Shown here: positions 10,723-24,500 of the stretch, piece after piece | How positions within the stretch are numbered: position 1 is the stretch's first letter | Layout of the letters: each line of letters starts with the position of its first letter | Source: Larix kaempferi | Taxonomy: Eukaryota > Streptophyta > Pinopsida > Pinales > Pinaceae | DNA: 64,000 nt | Assembly (NCBI GenBank): GCA_027924585.1 | Contig: BSBM01002100.1 | Location: 472,501 to 536,500, forward strand | Reading direction: 5' to 3' | Program-made: the position numbers and the translations under genes | The notes under the pieces: generated by a model | Databases searched by the model: none | Seen by the model: only the letters and a program-made list of their open reading frames with translations | Told to the model about the DNA's origin: nothing

Positions 10723-13700
10723 ATGGCTGGATCACAATACGACCCACTTTTCACCAGTACTATTGGAGATACATCCACAAACCCTTCTACTACTGTGCCA
10801 TCCATGGTAACAACAACCCCTTTATGCATGCCTAATATAGGGGACACTCCACCTTTAGGTATGCCCAACACAGGACTACCTCCTATTATGGGTATGCCAA
10901 ACATAGGAATCACACCACCTCTCATTACCACAACCTAGATCCCAGGAATTCCTGGCACTATTCCTAACCTCGGTGTAACCCATGTTGCACTTGGGAACGC
11001 TGGCCCATACCAAACCACAACGGTTGGAGGACACATACCTTCAACACCTAACATACCCTTAGGGGCTACTAGACCACTACATAATGCCACCATTAATAGT
11101 TATGTCCCAATCACTATGCCACACCCATCTGCTAGTTTACCTTACATGGCTAGTCTGAACTTACCAGACCTAGCCAGGTTAACCAACGATCCTATCAGGC
11201 ACAACCCTACATGGCCACCCATGCCTACAAAGCTCCCCTTGGACATCCCCAAGTTTGAAGGAAAAACTGGAGACGATCCCCAAAACCACATAATGTCATT
11301 TCACCTATGGTGTTCACCTAACTCCATAGTGGATGACTCCATTCGACTGAGACTGTTGCAACGAACGTTCACTGACTCTGCAGCCAAGTGGTACATCGAA
11401 CAACCACATGGGACCCACCATACATTTATGTCTCTCACCTCCACTTTCCTTCAGTTTTTTCAGCTACCTGTATGCTATGATGCAGGAGTTGAAATACTAT
11501 TGTCTTGCAGACAAAACACAGCTACCCACATCACCGACCATATCCATGAGTGGCGCAAGCATCGTAGCCTCTGTAAGATAAAACTGGATGACCGTATATT
11601 TTTGGACTGGTTTCTTAAATCACTCCTACCCCTCATAGCCAAAGACGTAGCTTCCGAACGACCCCAGTCAGAGGAAGAAGCTATCTTAAAAGCTCAGCAA
11701 TTCGACTTGATTTATGCCCAGTTAGGCTATCTCTACACCATCATACTAGATGCCCCACGAGGAAATTCTTCACGCGGTGACGCTCCGGGGGCATCACATG
11801 CTGCTGATGGTATTATCGGCCAAGTCACGGCGCAAATTAAACCTTTTAGCATGGTGAGCACCATAAATGCCCCAGACCTATCTAGGGCTACATCTAATTC
11901 TGTAGCGACAACTTCGTATGCTCCAACGAATCAGACTCATCACACTCATGGGCCCTCTTGTCCACAACATTGCTATGGGAAAGCACCATTGACATATGTA
12001 CCACCCACATACTATAACCAACCGGACACCCAGAACCCAATTCATTTACCGGCACAACCAATGTATTACTCACAGCAAGCTACAACAGCTAACCCAACAC
12101 CTCCAATAGCTCAGGGTTACCAACAACCCCAGCAGGAAACTGGACCACCTCCAGCCCCACCAGCTTATTATCCACCACAACCTGCTCCCGCACCTGTGGC
12201 ACCCTAAAATCCTCCCACTACTCAAGGGCAAGTGTACACACAACATAATCATCCCCAACATCAAAACAACCTCCGCAACCAAGGTGGACAACAAAACCAT
12301 GGAAGGGGATGTAACTGCGGCAACAACCAACAACATAATCATGGTCCACCACCTCCCAATCCTCCAAATAATAACAATGCTACTCCTCCCAACTAGAATC
12401 CTGATCGTCATCCCAAGCAGCCAAAAATCAATAACCTGAGAACAAACCATCCATGTTCTATATCTGGAGTCTATGGACACTACACTCATAACTGCCCCCA
12501 TTTAGAGAAAGCACGTAAACATTGGGCTGACGATGCCCAACGCCAGGGCCATGCTGGACAGCCAGCTCCACTTAATCAACCACAACCCATTATATTACAA
12601 AACCCATTTCCAAACCAGGGAGTAGTAAATACTTGCCCTATGGATCCCCCACAGGGATCTGCTGCACCCCAGCAGCAAATCACCTATGCCGCAACTGATT
12701 ATCAGCATGTGGATCCAGGCACACACCATTTATTAATGATGTCATCCAATGACATCAACTTCCAAACGTGTAGGAATCAGTACGGCCCACCCCCAAAAAC
12801 TCCTCCCACTGATGCATCCACCTCCCTTCCACCAAATCAACCACTACACATACCAAATCTGCCATTGGACAGAGGACCTAAAATCCCTCGCATCCCTTTG
12901 CGAAGGATTAACAACAATCCCAATGCTCGTGCAGCATCCAATTATAACGTTGTGGAAGACCTAGCACAATCCCCCGCTGCTATGTCTGCTTTAGAGGTAA
13001 TGAAAACATGCCCTGCACAACAAAAACTACTACTATCCGCCATCGGAGAAGTAGACCCTGACGACACACACATGATGGCTTTCGACTTAGACCAAGCCGA
13101 ACCTCGATTGCCATCAAATTTGGCTTTCCAAGTATCAGTAAACATTCGAAACCTTGTTGTGCATCGATGCATCATTGATGAAGGAGCTTCCACCTGCATT
13201 ATGTCCACCCTTGTGTGGCAGAAGCTTGGCTCCCCTGCTTTACAACCATCCACCACGGCATTACGAGCTTACGATGGATGCTCAGCTCAACCACAAGGCC
13301 TCTTAGTGAACATACCCATAGAACTAGGTGGCAAATTAGTTCTTATCGACATCGAAGTGATCAATGCCCATCTCGACTACAACCTCCTTCTTGGACGTAG
13401 CTATATGTACAAAATGAAAGCAGTGGCTTCATCTATTTTTCACCTCATGATGTTCCCACATGAAGGACGCGTTATCAAGATTGTTCAACTCACATATTAT
13501 GATCCTAACGCCCCCGCAGCTCCTCAAAATGTGCTACCAATGATTGAACAAACCATTCAAAATGCACCAACATCATTTGTGTCGTCAATTGGTCCTGGAA
13601 TCTACACTGAGTCACCTATTACTTCCACATTTCAATCGATCTCACCACCTTTACCGATAACAAAAACATCGGATTTGTGCACCCTGTTGCACACCACACA

Positions 13701-13983
13701 GCAGCCTTCGTCACTAACACAAACACCCACAGTGCCTACTCATATTGGCACAACGTCAATTCATACTATCCCGTTCTTGTTCCCATTTTTCGGAGTTGTC
13801 AGTTCGCCATTAATGGCTATACTCAACCTTCTTGGCTTAACATTAGGGCTCCCTGTATGGTACCTACCTGCTCCGAGCCCCCGCCGACTCCGACTGTTAT
13901 TTTACAACCGGTACAACCTATCCCTACTACCAACCACCCACCCCCTCCGGTCACTCATCTGCAAAATAGACCACCCCCAATAG
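10723..13983 (+). pseudogene. gag: Gypsy-A gag, first CCHC and aspartic protease
   Basis: One frame from ATG 10723, interrupted by stops at 10936, 12205 and 12394, then shifted near 13880. A Pro/Met/Gly-rich N-terminus precedes the retrotransposon gag domain (about 11190-11760, with KFEGKTGDDPQNHI, AAKWYIEQPHG and SLCKIKLDDRIFLDWFLKSL). The CCHC knuckle near 12450 has lost its second Cys (SISG; Gypsy-B keeps SICG). The protease (about 13080-13480) has the active-site motif CIIDEGASTC and the later LLLGRSYM. A Pro-rich linker follows up to the 13992 insertion. The start is supported by Gypsy-B, whose gag begins at the equivalent Met. Confidence 0.85.
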
Positions 13984-13991
13984 TGACTACG

Positions 13992-16018
13992 TGTAATGTC
14001 CCTTATTAGGAATTTTATTAAAATTTCAATTTTCCACTTTTTTTCCCTAGTTCGACCTTTCACTAGTTTTGATCTCTAGGTCCCAAATTTGCCCCAAATG
14101 ATCCCAAATATTCTGATAAGGTATATGAATGATATTAGAACATAAATATGTGTTTCATGGATGCCTTTGGACCTTTAAAATACTTATGCAAATCCTCTTT
14201 CAATTCTGATCAATGTAGGTAACTTTACCAGTGATTTTCCTTTGACTAGTATTGGTCTCTAGGTCTCGAATTGACTCCAAATGCCTTCAAACATTCAAGG
14301 AAGGTGTATGAATGATATTAGAACTTGAATATGATGTTTATGGATGACATATGGCCACCAAAAGACCTCTTCAAACTCTCTTAATATTCTGGACCAATTA
14401 TGCAATTTTACTAGTAATTTGGGGTTCAAATCCCCCTGGGGTAAGTACTGAAAATGGCTTCCCAAATGCCTCCAAACCCACTCAAATTTATGAACATAGG
14501 TATGTAATGTGTTAAGTATGTTATTAAAGTCTCATATGCACCATTAATGGATTATTACTACTGTTCTCACCCTCTCCCATTCAACTGCAAAAATCCCCAA
14601 TTTGACCCTTGGGGAAATGGCACTATTTCACCTCCCAATACAACTAAACTGAGTAAAAATGCTTCAAATGCTCAAGTACAGTACATGAAACTTGTATAAT
14701 ACATCCATGATAGTATATTTATCACAAATATATCATAGAATCATTCATTCATTCAAAATCATCAGCATTACATTGATTCACAACAAGGTAGTGGGGAAAT
14801 GACACTATTCTTTCATTAAAATTGAGATTTATACATTGATACTTGGAATTTCGACCTGAAACTTTTTGGATATGAATAATAGAGTATTTAATTCATATTA
14901 CAAAATAAATTGGGCATTAAAATATTTCCCAAAGAGTAAAATAGCTCACCAAAAACGTCCTCCCTCAAGGATCAAGAATATGCCATCAAAACTGAAAATG
15001 GTTGAAGGAGTGAGCTGCAATAGAAGAAACCATGAGCTTCCCTATAGCTTAAACCTGCAAATAAATACTCCATTAGAGCTCCAAATGAAAGGTTTGAATG
15101 GATTTTTCAATTACCAACTTGGATGGGAATCTTTCACCCTCGAAATTGGCTAAGGCAAGAAACTAGTCATCCACTAGCTCTCCCTCTTCACAAATGCAAT
15201 TGAAAATTCTACAAATGATCAAAATTTGATTTCCTTATTTTTTATTGACATTTATAAAGTTCTAATTTCCTCCATGATTCGAATTCCTTCCAAGAGACTC
15301 ATTCCAACTCAAGTTGGGAAGAGATTCCAAAGAACGCCAGTTGTACACCAATTCCTAGTCTCCCACTTCCACCAAATCACATGTGGAAGCATCTTAGATG
15401 CCCTAACACCCTTGAGCACCCTCTTAGAGTCTAGTTTTAGACCTGACATGTCATATATGTCATATGTCAGCCTTCAGGTCTGATTTGTGTCATAGGTGTC
15501 ATAGCATCTTCATCATTGTTGTCATAGAGCTAGGGAATCTAGCCCAAGTGTCTCACTAGCTCCAAATTGCCTCTTCCTCTTCCATGGGAGTTACTCTTCC
15601 TCTATATTTCGACCTTGGATGAGTCATGCCATGAATAATACCTTTTGGACTCCCCCAATTATGTTACCATTCACTTTGAATTCGAATTGGTGAGAGAATG
15701 ATGCCAAGTGTAGTGGGGAAATCTAGCCATATGTGGGTCCCACTTCCTCCATGTGTCTTCGTGATCAAATTCCACTTTGATTTTCACTTGTATATATTTA
15801 TTTATCTCCTTTATTAAATATTTATTCCATTCTAATGTTTAAACATCATTTATTATCCCCATTATTCCAAATCCCAAAGCTTCCACCCCAAACCTATGAA
15901 ACTAGTAATTTTCCTCCTTGGCAATTATTTGACCTTTAGCATCAATTTGACAAACTCTAATGAATAGGGCCAATGTTATTAGGCCATTTTGACCCAATGC
16001 CAAATTTGGAACATGACA
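13992..16018 (-). repeat. LTR (left copy) of the LARD-like element
   Basis: 2027 bp direct repeat of 16732-18759. Open frames inside (for example 14866-15153 and 15226-15483) have recognisable decayed counterparts in the other copy and no known domain, so I treat them as noncoding. Confidence 0.9.
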
Positions 16019-16731
16019 AATCCTCCCTTCCCAATATTGCTTGTCCTCAAGCAATTTCAAACATGGGTGTTGAAGATCCTGCTTTCTGTATAATTCTTAG
16101 AAGTTGCCATTGAATTGCCCAACCTTGAATCTTTGAGTTTCCATGAGGATTTTAGATAGGAACCACCCTGCTTGCTACTGCACTAATATGATAAAAATCA
16201 CTTTATTTAGTGGGAAATCCATCTCCCATACTTCTTGTTTCCCCAAAAAAATTGAAACCAATGAGACAAAAATTATTCCAGGATCCCATTGCTTGTATTG
16301 CACCCGAACAATTAAGAGTGCTCTCCAACCCATACCATCAGATAAGAGGATTCCTGGATCCCATTTTCTTGAATGCATTCTTCCAAACATCATGAGTACA
16401 AAATAAATATCATCAAAGTACATAACTACATAATGAAAACTAATATCAAGGAGGTGCTTCATCAAAGAATCATGAAAGTGCTTATACCTCCAAGAAAGTA
16501 GACCACCATTTTCCAAGTGCATACAAGCTTCAAGTGACCAATCAAATCTGCTCCAATGACATAGGTGAGGATCCCATGTCCTATAAAGCTGCTCCAAAAG
16601 GATGTGACATGCATCAAAATATTCAGCCATGTATTCTTTCATTCAAGAAGTGAATGAAGAATCTCCACTAAAATTTGAACCACATAATGAGCAGAAAACA
16701 CAAGGAGATGTCAAATGACTCAAAGTCCCAC
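16019..16731 (-). other. Interior of the LARD-like element
   Basis: 713 bp between the LTRs. A 155-codon open frame on the minus strand (16642-16175) has no domain I recognise and contains internal repetition (RxWDPxL, KxWDPGI). It could be chance or the remnant of an accessory ORF. Confidence 0.5.
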
Positions 16732-18759
16732 TGTAATGTCCCTTATTAGGAATTTTATTAAAATTGCAATTTTCCAATTTTTTTTCCCTAGTTCGACCTT
16801 TGACTAGTTTTGATCTCTAGGTCCCAAATTTGCCCCAAATGATCCCAAATATTCTGAGAAGGTATATGAATGATATTAGAACATAAATATGTGTTTCAGA
16901 GATTCCTTTGGACCTTTAAAATACTTTTGCAAATCCTCTTTCAATTCTGATCAATGTAGGTAACTTTACTAGTGATTTTCCTTTGACTAGTATTGGTCTC
17001 TAGGTCTCAAATGGACTCCAAATGCCTTCAAATATTCAAGGAAGGTATATGAATGATATTATAAATTGAATATAATGTTTATGGATGACATATGGCCACT
17101 GAAATACCTCTTAAAACTCTTTTAATACTCTGGACCAATTATGCAATTTTACTACTAATTTGGGGTTCAAATCCCCCTAGGGTAAGTACTGAAAATGGCT
17201 TCCCAAATGCCTCCAAACCCACTCAAATTTATGAACAGAGGTATGTAATGTGTTAATTATGTTATTAAAGTCTCATATTCACCATTAATGGATTATTATA
17301 GCTGTTCTCACCCTCTCGCATTCAACTGCAAAAATCCCCAATTCGACCCTTGGGGAAATGGCACTATTTCACCTCCCAATACAACTAAACTGAGTAAAAA
17401 TGCTTCAAATGCTCAAGTACAGCACATGAAAATTGTAGAAGACATACATGGAAGTATATTGATCACAAATATATCATAGAATCATCCATTCATTCGAAAT
17501 CATCAGCATTACATTGATTCACAACAAGGTAGTGGGGAAATGACATTGTTCTTTCATTAAAATTGAGATTTATACATTTCTACTTAGAATTTCGACCTGA
17601 AACTTTCTGGAGATGAAGAAAAGAGTATTTAATTCATATTACAAAAGAAGTGGGGCATTAAAATCTTCCCCAAAGAGTAAAATATCTCACCAAAAATGCC
17701 CTCCCTCAAGGATCAAGAATATGCCATCAAAACTGAGAATGGTTGAAGGAGCGAGATGCATTAGAAGAAACCATGAGATGCCCTGTAGCTTACACCTGAA
17801 AATAAAGACTCCATTAGAGCTCCAAAAGAAAGGTCTGAATGGCCTTTCCAATTACCAACTTGGATGGGAATCTTTCACCGTCGAAATTGGCTAAGACAAG
17901 AAACTAGTCATCCACTAGCTCTCCTTCTTCACAAATGCAATTGCAAATTATACAAATGATCAAAAGCTGCTTTCCTTATTTTTTATTGACATTTATAAAT
18001 TTCTAATGTCTGCCATGGGTTGAATTCATTCCAAGAGACTCATGCCAACTCAAGTTGGGAAGAGATTCCAAAGAACGCCACTTGTACACCAATTCCTAGT
18101 CTCCCACTTCCACCAAATCACATGTGGAAGCATCTTAGCTGCCCTAACACCCTTGAGCGCCCTCTTGGAGTATAGTTTTAGACCTGACATGTCATATATG
18201 TCATATTTCAGCCTTCAGGTCTGATTTGTGTCATAGGTATCATAGCATCTTCATCATTGTTGTCATAGAGCTAGGGAATCTAGCCCAAGTGTCTCACTAG
18301 CTCCAAATTGCATCTTCCTCTTCCATGGGAGTTATTCTTCCTCTATATTTCGACCTTGGATGAGTCATTCCATGAATAATACCTTTTGGACTCCCCCAAG
18401 TATGTTACCATTCACCTTGAATTCGAATTGGTGAGAGAATGATGCCAAGTGTAGTGGGGAAATCTAGCCATATGTGGGTCCCACTTCCTCCATGTGTCTT
18501 CATGATCAAATTCCACTTTGATTTTCACTTGTGTATATTTATTTATCTCCTTTATTAAATAGTTGTGCCATTCTAATGTTCAAACATCATTTATTATCCC
18601 CATTATTCCAAATCCTAAAGCTTCCACCCCAAACCTAGGAAACTAGTAATTTTCCTCCTTGGCAATTATTTGACCTTTAGCATCAATTTGAAAAACTCTA
18701 ATGAATAAGGCCAATGTTATTAGGCCATTTTGACCCAATGCCAAATTTGGGACATGACA
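16732..18759 (-). repeat. LTR (right copy) of the LARD-like element
   Basis: 2028 bp, a close match to 13992-16018 with scattered substitutions. In the inferred minus orientation this is the 5' LTR. Confidence 0.9.
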
Positions 18760-18764
18760 CTACG

Positions 18765-20385
18765 GCATCAACATCCAAAAATGCCCCACCTCCATTACGG
18801 AACACAGGGGGCAGAGGCCCACCAACTTATAACACTGGACTCATAACTCGCACCCCCCCAGCAACCCCCAAGGTAGCTAAAAACCCCCCAACTACTCGCA
18901 TTCCCCCTAAGTGCTCGTTGTGTGACAACGTAGGCCATGCCACTCATCAATGTCCACAATTACCTACACTCCAAGAACACATGAATATGTTGGATGACGA
19001 CACCCGGAATTCCAGTGGTAAGACTTGAGCCACCTCCTCACCCTCGCGACAAAACGCTCCGCACTAACCACCGTTGTGCGATATGCGGAATTTATGGCCA
19101 TTATTAACGCCACTGCCCTGATCTCCCAGATTATAGAGCATCCTTGTACGAGATGAACAATGCCAACTTAGAGATATCTCCTCCCCTCATCGAGGAGATC
19201 TACCCTCCGAAATCATCTTCTTCAGAAGAAATCAATACCATCTATATGATTTCAACCACATACAAACCAGAACCCGTTGATTTATGGTCTGATTACTTTC
19301 ATACTGATGAGAAAATTTTAGAAACACTCACTGCACCGGACTACCCTTGGGATGATATGCATCATCGCTCATACTTCCTCCCTGAGGCATCTACATCCAC
19401 CGCAGAAAACCAGCTATCAGTCGAATCGAAATATTTCCTACCAACTAAGGTTGATTGGTTCAAAGACCCCATCCTAGCACCAGATGCCTTCGAAGAAGGA
19501 AACATGTCCAACATTTCCCCTATCATACAAATTGACATTTCCACCAAACCTGGAAAACCTGAGCTCATCTCGCTATGCGCATCATGCACTCAAGCGGAAA
19601 CTCAGGCATATAAGAAACTCTTCCAAGAGTTTCATGATGTCTTCACCTGGTCTCACACCGAGATGCCTGGCCTCGATCCCAAAATTGTGGAACGTCACAT
19701 CGACACTTGGCCCAATGTGCCTCCTGTCCGACAGAAACAACGACCAATTCACCCGTCTAAGCTCCCAGTTGTTAAAGCTAAGATTGAAAAACTCCAAAAA
19801 GCAGGATTCATATATCCTATTGCCTACACCACTTGGGTTTCAAACCCAGTGCCAATAAACAAAAAAGTGGGCACCATACGCGTTTGTACTGATTTCCGAC
19901 ACCTCAAGCTCGTTTATCCCAAAGACAACTTCCCCACACCTTTCATTGACCAACTAATCGATGAATGTGCGGGACATGAGGTCCTTTATTTTATGGATGG
20001 TTTCTCCAGATATAACCAAATCAAAATCCGTAAAGAAGATCAATACAAGACAACTTTCAAGACCCCATGGGGCACCTTCGCCTATCGCGTCATGCCTTTT
20101 GGTCTCAAGAATGCTGGAGCCACTTTCCAACGCGCCATGACTTATTGCTTCCACGATCTACACAGGATCATAAAATTTTATCTGGACGACCTCACCGCTC
20201 GATCCAAGAAGCGATCTGACCATTTAGATGACCTTCAACAAGTTTTCTTGCGTTGTCAAAAATACAACATTCGCTTGAACCCTCTCAAGTGTGTCTTTTG
20301 CGTTACATCAGGTCTCCTGTTGGGGTTCGTTATCTTAGAAAAAGGCATCACTGTAAACCCCTTAAAAGTCCAAGCCATTGTATAA
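18765..20385 (+). pseudogene. pol: Gypsy-A second and third CCHC knuckles and reverse transcriptase
   Basis: Resumes the linker cut at 13991. CSLCDNVGHATHQC (about 18915) is a complete CX2CX4HX4C. A third knuckle, CAICGIYGHYxRHC (about 19077), carries a stop. A frameshift lies between them (about 19000-19030). RT follows in one open frame from 19144 to the stop at 20383: KQRPIHPSKLP, YFMDGFSRYNQI (first catalytic Asp), MPFGLKNAGATFQRAM and the FYLDDL catalytic box (YVDD variant) are all present. RT copies element RNA into DNA in the particle. RT itself looks intact in sequence, but it sits in a dead polyprotein. Confidence 0.9.
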
Positions 20386-21548
20386 TTACTGTCACCCTGT
20401 ACATTAAGACAACTTCAAAACCTTCAAGGGAGGTCCAACTTCCTCCGCCGCTTTGTCCCTGACTATGCCACAATGGTCCACGGTTTCCTACGACTACTAC
20501 GTCTGCATACCCATTTCATATGGGACCAACAAGCAGAGACAGCTTTCACCGACTTAAAGAAAGCACTCACAAACGCCTCGTTGATCTCTCCTCCAGATTT
20601 CACAAAATATTTCACCCTCTATGTTTCAGCATCCGAACATGCCGTATCTGGAGTTCTTGTACAAGAATATACTGCTCGCCAAGAGCATGTCATCTACTAT
20701 GTGAGCCAGACCTTGACTGGCCCACCCCTCCGCTACCCACATGAAGAAAAGATGGCCCTCGCCGTCGTCTTTTCAGTACAAAAGCTGTGACATTACATTC
20801 TCCTGAGCCACACCATAGTTGTAGCCAATTCCAATCCTATGGTTTACCTCTTGACACGTCGCCTCCTTTAAGGCTGCGTAGCTAAATGGGTGATTATCCT
20901 GCAAGAATACAACCTAACTTTCAAAATCTCAAAGAGCACCAAAGCCCTAGCACTCGCTCAACTCATCACAGATCTCCCATCCTCTTCGTCATCACCCGCT
21001 ATCCAAATGGATCTCATTGACGATCACATTTTCATCATTTCTTCTGATGACCCATGGTACGGCGACATCTTAATCTACCTCCGCACACAAAAATTTCGAC
21101 CCCACATCGATCATGATGGACGCCGTCGTATATGACACCACGCCCCCCCGATACCTCCTATTAGGTGATGTACTTTATCAACGTGGCATCGCTACCATCT
21201 TACGATGCTGCCTATCTCATAACGAGGCAGAACAAGTCCTTAATGACTGCCATAGTGGTGCCTGCGGAGGCCACTTCTCTGTCATGGCCACCGCCCAAAA
21301 TATCATCCACGCAGGTTACTTTTGGCCTTCATTATTTACTGATTGCATCACCACAATCAAACATTGTCAAAACTGCCAACTTTTTGCCCACAAGGCAAGA
21401 ACCCCACCCACCCCCCCTTCATCCAGTCGTCGCTGTCGATCCATTCTGTAAATGGGCCATCGACTTCCTCGATTGCAATCCCATGTTAGCCTGCGGTCAT
21501 AAACACATTATTGTGGTCATAGATTATTTCACCAAGTGGGCGGAAGCC
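20386..21548 (+). pseudogene. pol: Gypsy-A RT-linked RNase H and integrase N-terminal half
   Basis: After the stop at 20383 the same frame continues through the connection and RNase H (FIWDQQAETAFTDLKKAL; LYVSASEHAVSGVLV, where the usual first catalytic Asp of the TDAS motif is missing). Further stops lie at 20788 and 20866. The frame then shifts near 21110 into the integrase HHCC zinc region (GACGGHFSVMATAQNI, HCQNCQLF), and again near 21400 into the core with WAIDFLD and VVIDYFTKWAEA. The gene is cut at 21548 by the inverted-repeat element and resumes at 26439. Confidence 0.88.
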
Positions 21549-24500
21549 ACGGGGGGTTCACTAGTGAGGCAATATCATATCACGTCCATTCATATTGGGG
21601 GCTTGAATACTCTTAAAAACCTCAAAAATATATTGCCCCGTATTAAGGGGTCAAGGGGGGTTTTTAGTTTGACATAGTAATATAAATATTTGGGGTTATT
21701 TTATTTGGGTGGGCTGAGGAATAACCTCCAAGTCATGAGATGGATTCATATCTCCAAATCATGGGCTCAATTCATACCCACCTAAAACTTAAGGACCCTC
21801 CATTTTTATTTGATATTGCTTATGATCCTAAGTTTTGCATAAATCTGATAATATTGTACCAATGATAATATCGATGGAAGTCTCTTCAGATTACTGGCCA
21901 TGATCCACACTCATTTAATAACTTATTTAGGATTGGTTTGAATTGATACATTATATTGTTTTTCATCTTTAAGTTAAGAGATGTAGCTAATTGGGAGTTT
22001 CATAGTTGAACAATTGTATTTTATTTTTTGTAGGCATTCGAGTAAAAGATCTAACTCTTCATTTTCTAGGTTGGGGTTTAGGTGGGTATTGAGATTCAAT
22101 TAAACCTTGCTCCATGAAAACTAAGAAAAGTGAGATCAATCTTTCTTGGCTCACTCGAACCAAGAAAAGTTAGATCAATCTTTTTTGACCAATTATTTCT
22201 TTCAACCTTTTGTATTCTTCTTTAACATATTCACATTGCTAGTTATGTAACACCCCAAAAATCACTAAAATTTAAAACTTTTTAGAAATGGCATTTAATG
22301 CTATAAACACTGCTTGCGGAATTAATGAAAATTGACAACTACTGAACCTGGTATTACACATAAAACAAAATGTATAAATTAACATGTGCGGACTGCAGAT
22401 TACAAATTGACATAGATAAAAGATAAATGCTTTCTCATGTTTTATGATTGGATAACTAAATGCTGACGACTTCGTTGTATGTTTTCTGAAGGGGTTCCTA
22501 TCGAGTGCCCTTGGTTTACTTAGCTTAACAACTAAAGCATTGGAACTGTTCTTTCTTTCACAGATCTGCAGGTAAGAGTTAAAAATATTTCCAGTCATTC
22601 AAGAACTATATATGCTTCAGCTAATCGTCTTTAAAATGGAACAGATTTGTGTAAAACCATGCATGAAGGTGATGCCGGTAAGATTTCCAGTTTTATTTTT
22701 AACAACTCAGATATTTTTATTCTACTGTAAGAAAGTAAGGATGAAGGTACTTAGTACAAATGCTTAATTGTAAATGAATTGAAATAGTAAAAGCACTTCC
22801 TACTCTCTAAAAACAGCATTTGAAATGATATAAGTACATGATAGTTCTCTTGTCTGCACAAGTTGGTGATAGCTGGAAACATAAAGAGTATAGATGAGCT
22901 TTTAAGATAAAATATTATCGAGCATGTCATAATCATTGATGAGGTGACAGGATTAATAAAAAAATATAGCTTTAGTGGTTTTAAAGAACCTCATCCTATC
23001 TCATCTTGTTAGCGCAATACAAATAATAGTATTCTTGTAAAGATAAGAGGTACTATGTAAGACAAGTACCAAGTCATGCTAGCATTGTGTTACTTCTATA
23101 ATGCAAAAATTGGTGATCTTCTAAGCCTAGGTGACAAGAGTCGATGCATCCTATACTACCATCAGACCCTTTGCAATTAAAAATATTCCATGTAATCTTA
23201 GCGATAATATGTCAAAATCCAAAGATAAGTGAGACCATGTCAGACCCTACCTATACTGTGTTTGAACACAATTAAATTTAAAAATGATTAAATATTTAAC
23301 ATAACGCTATGAAATTTAAACATACTACTGCAACAATTGAATGTTGATGTCATATAGTTCACAATGTATTATTTAAATAGCATTAATCGAAATACAAACT
23401 AAAAAATTTACATAATATAATTATTATGAACATAGTAAATTCTAATGTCCTCAAATTATATAAAATAATTATCAATTCTTCATGTACCTAGAGGTTTAAC
23501 AAACCTTGGATTACCCTAAGCATACAAAACATGACCATGTTCTATAATAGACGTTGGAATACAAAGTAATAATATTAAAACATAACCAAGGTCTATGTTA
23601 TCCATGTGAATGTAATACAATACGACGTTTAACATAAACTATATAGCTATGTGATTAATGAAATATGACGCTAACTATTATAACCAACGATTGATTGAAG
23701 GTTTGAGCCTCGGGCTTATATATATATAAATGCGACAATGACATGTTATAAATGCTCCTGCAGGTGAATGTTGTCAAAGTGATACGAAATCCCTTTGCAT
23801 TTATGTGTAGCTGCAACTATTAATGGATTGCTCCGCTGGCTCCTTCGTGGTTGAATCCACATGATGGCCATTGGTTGAAGGTGTAAGAATACTGCCGAAC
23901 TGTGGCATGTTTCTGTTGACGTGGCCTCCAACTGGTTTTTGTAGTTGGATAAGCAATTAATGTAGTCGCTGTTCTACACCCCGCTTTGGTAGTTGTGTTG
24001 ATTGTTTGGCACAATCTTCGCCGTTGATCTTCCAATGAAACCAACCCTAAGGGTTTTTGCTATACTACCATTCGTCCTTTGTCTTTACGCTCATTTGGAG
24101 CCTGGTTCTTCGGAGGGAAAGGCCGACAGGCCGCTGCAAACTAGGGTTTGGCCGTTGGTAACTCTGCGACTCGGCTCTGTTATTTTAATGGTGAAAAACC
24201 TGCGTGAAGGGGGTAGCAGGGTTCGTCGTCGTAAGGTTTTACTGCTCTGTGTTTGGATACCATTCGATTTGAGCATTGAAGATAGTAATCCTTGAGTTCT
24301 TATGAGGGTTGCCCGGATTCGAGCGTTGACGATGATGAGCTCTACGTTGTGAGATTGACCCTTTTGCTCCGTGCCAGAAATGAAGATGTCGTTACGACTG
24401 GTCTTGTGTGGCGACACCATCTTTCATTCAAAGGTAAGCCTTTGTAACCCACATTTTCCTGTCACATTGCGTTCTGATTTACTTTTTAAAAAAATGTTTC

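Larger units (their letters stand above)
13992..18759 (-). mobile_element. LTR element with 2 kb LTRs and 0.7 kb interior (LARD/TRIM-like)
   Basis: Two ~2.03 kb direct repeats (13992-16018 and 16732-18759) begin TGTAATGTCCC and end GGGACATGACA, so the termini are short inverted repeats. A perfect 5 bp duplication CTACG (13987-13991 and 18760-18764) flanks the element. Minus orientation is inferred: read on that strand, GGGAAGGGAGGATT abuts one LTR as a purine tract, and TGGGACTTTGAG follows the other as a possible primer site. No gag or pol domain is present, so it is non-autonomous. Confidence 0.9.

Noticed and set aside
14866-15153. Small ORFs inside the 2 kb LTRs (also 17613-17894)
   Set aside because: They are the same LTR position in two copies, with no known domain and no conserved start context.
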